Below, piece after piece: positions 5,571-5,718 of a stretch of DNA of 5,718 nucleotides. The first letter of the stretch is position 1; each line of letters opens with the position of its first letter. The position numbers were made by a program, and so were the translations under genes. Origin of the DNA: an uncultured Geobacter sp. Lineage in GTDB: Bacteria > Desulfobacterota > Desulfuromonadia > Geobacterales > Geobacteraceae. The DNA lies in NCBI GenBank assembly GCA_937886325.1, contig CALABV010000177.1:1-5718 (forward strand), written 5' to 3'. Below the pieces are notes generated by a model. That model saw nothing but the letters and a program-made list of their open reading frames with translations. It made no database searches and was not told the DNA's origin.

Positions 5571-5718
5571 CGGGCGCTTACTGTCCGGTTCGAAAAAAAT
5601 CGTGCTATCGATAAATCCAATCCGGAACATACATAGTGTGGTAATTATCGATTTGATTTTACTATCTGCATCAGATATCTTCGTAGGCCATGCAACCGAC
5701 AATCGCCATATGTAACAT
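5571..5718. other. AT-rich noncoding tail after the HAD gene
   Basis: No convincing gene starts here before the window ends. The segment is AT-rich compared with the genes. It holds an 8-base inverted repeat, ATCGATAA at 5607-5614 and TTATCGAT at 5645-5652, with a 30-base gap, too loose for a typical terminator. The run of A at 5594-5599 on the + strand would be a T run on the other strand, but no stable stem adjoins it. This is probably the end of the operon and the promoter region of a gene further right. Confidence 0.4.
5653..5681 (+). promoter_or_regulatory. Possible sigma70-type promoter reading out of the window
   Basis: TTGATT at 5653-5658 and TATCTT at 5676-5681 are 17 bases apart, each matching four of six consensus positions. 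In AT-rich DNA such matches arise easily by chance, so this is only a weak candidate for a gene to the right. Confidence 0.2.

Noticed and set aside
5607..5652. Inverted repeat ATCGATAA/TTATCGAT as an intrinsic terminator
   Set aside because: The arms are AT-rich and eight bases long with a 30-base loop, which would be unstable.
5076..5702. A 208-codon minus-strand frame opposite the HAD gene
   Set aside because: The + strand gene has complete HAD motifs, so the minus frame is its shadow; no recognisable protein pattern was seen.

Overview
All genes lie on the + strand of a GC-rich stretch that looks like one dense bacterial operon or two. The selenocysteine-type SelD, the Pst-like ABC transporter with start/stop overlaps, and the overall protein style suggest an anaerobic deltaproteobacterium of the Geobacter/Desulfuromonas kind. 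That placement is my inference; no rRNA or other direct marker is present.

Layout. (1) 2-598: 3' part of a ribokinase-fold gene of the NAD(P)HX dehydratase/carbohydrate kinase type, cut by the window edge. (2) 595-1659: selD, selenophosphate synthase. It starts on an ATGA overlap with the kinase and carries an in-frame UGA at codon 17, exactly where the catalytic Cys17 of E. coli SelD sits, followed by a GC-rich hairpin fitting a bacterial SECIS element. A conventional gene finder would begin this gene late, at the TTG at 682, and lose the catalytic N-terminus. (3) 1660-1799: a 140-base AT-rich spacer, probably the promoter region of the transporter operon. (4) 1800-5081: a complete phosphate-type ABC importer (binding protein, two permeases, ATPase) whose genes overlap by 4 bases at each junction. 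(5) 5100-5570: a small stand-alone HAD protein resembling the phosphorylation domain of P-type ATPases, in the slot where phoU often sits. (6) 5571-5718: AT-rich noncoding tail.

Functionally, SelD makes the selenium donor used for selenocysteine (and selenouridine) synthesis and is itself a selenoprotein, so the cell must have SelA, SelB and SelC elsewhere. The transporter reads as Pst-family, but several residues differ from the E. coli-type Pst pattern, no phoU/phoB/phoR is visible, and selD and an unusual HAD protein flank it. Phosphate is the default substrate; another oxyanion, possibly selenium-related, is a testable speculation. The least routine features are the recoded UGA in selD and the Pst-like/HAD gene combination. 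I found no RNA gene, CRISPR array, insertion sequence or prophage gene.
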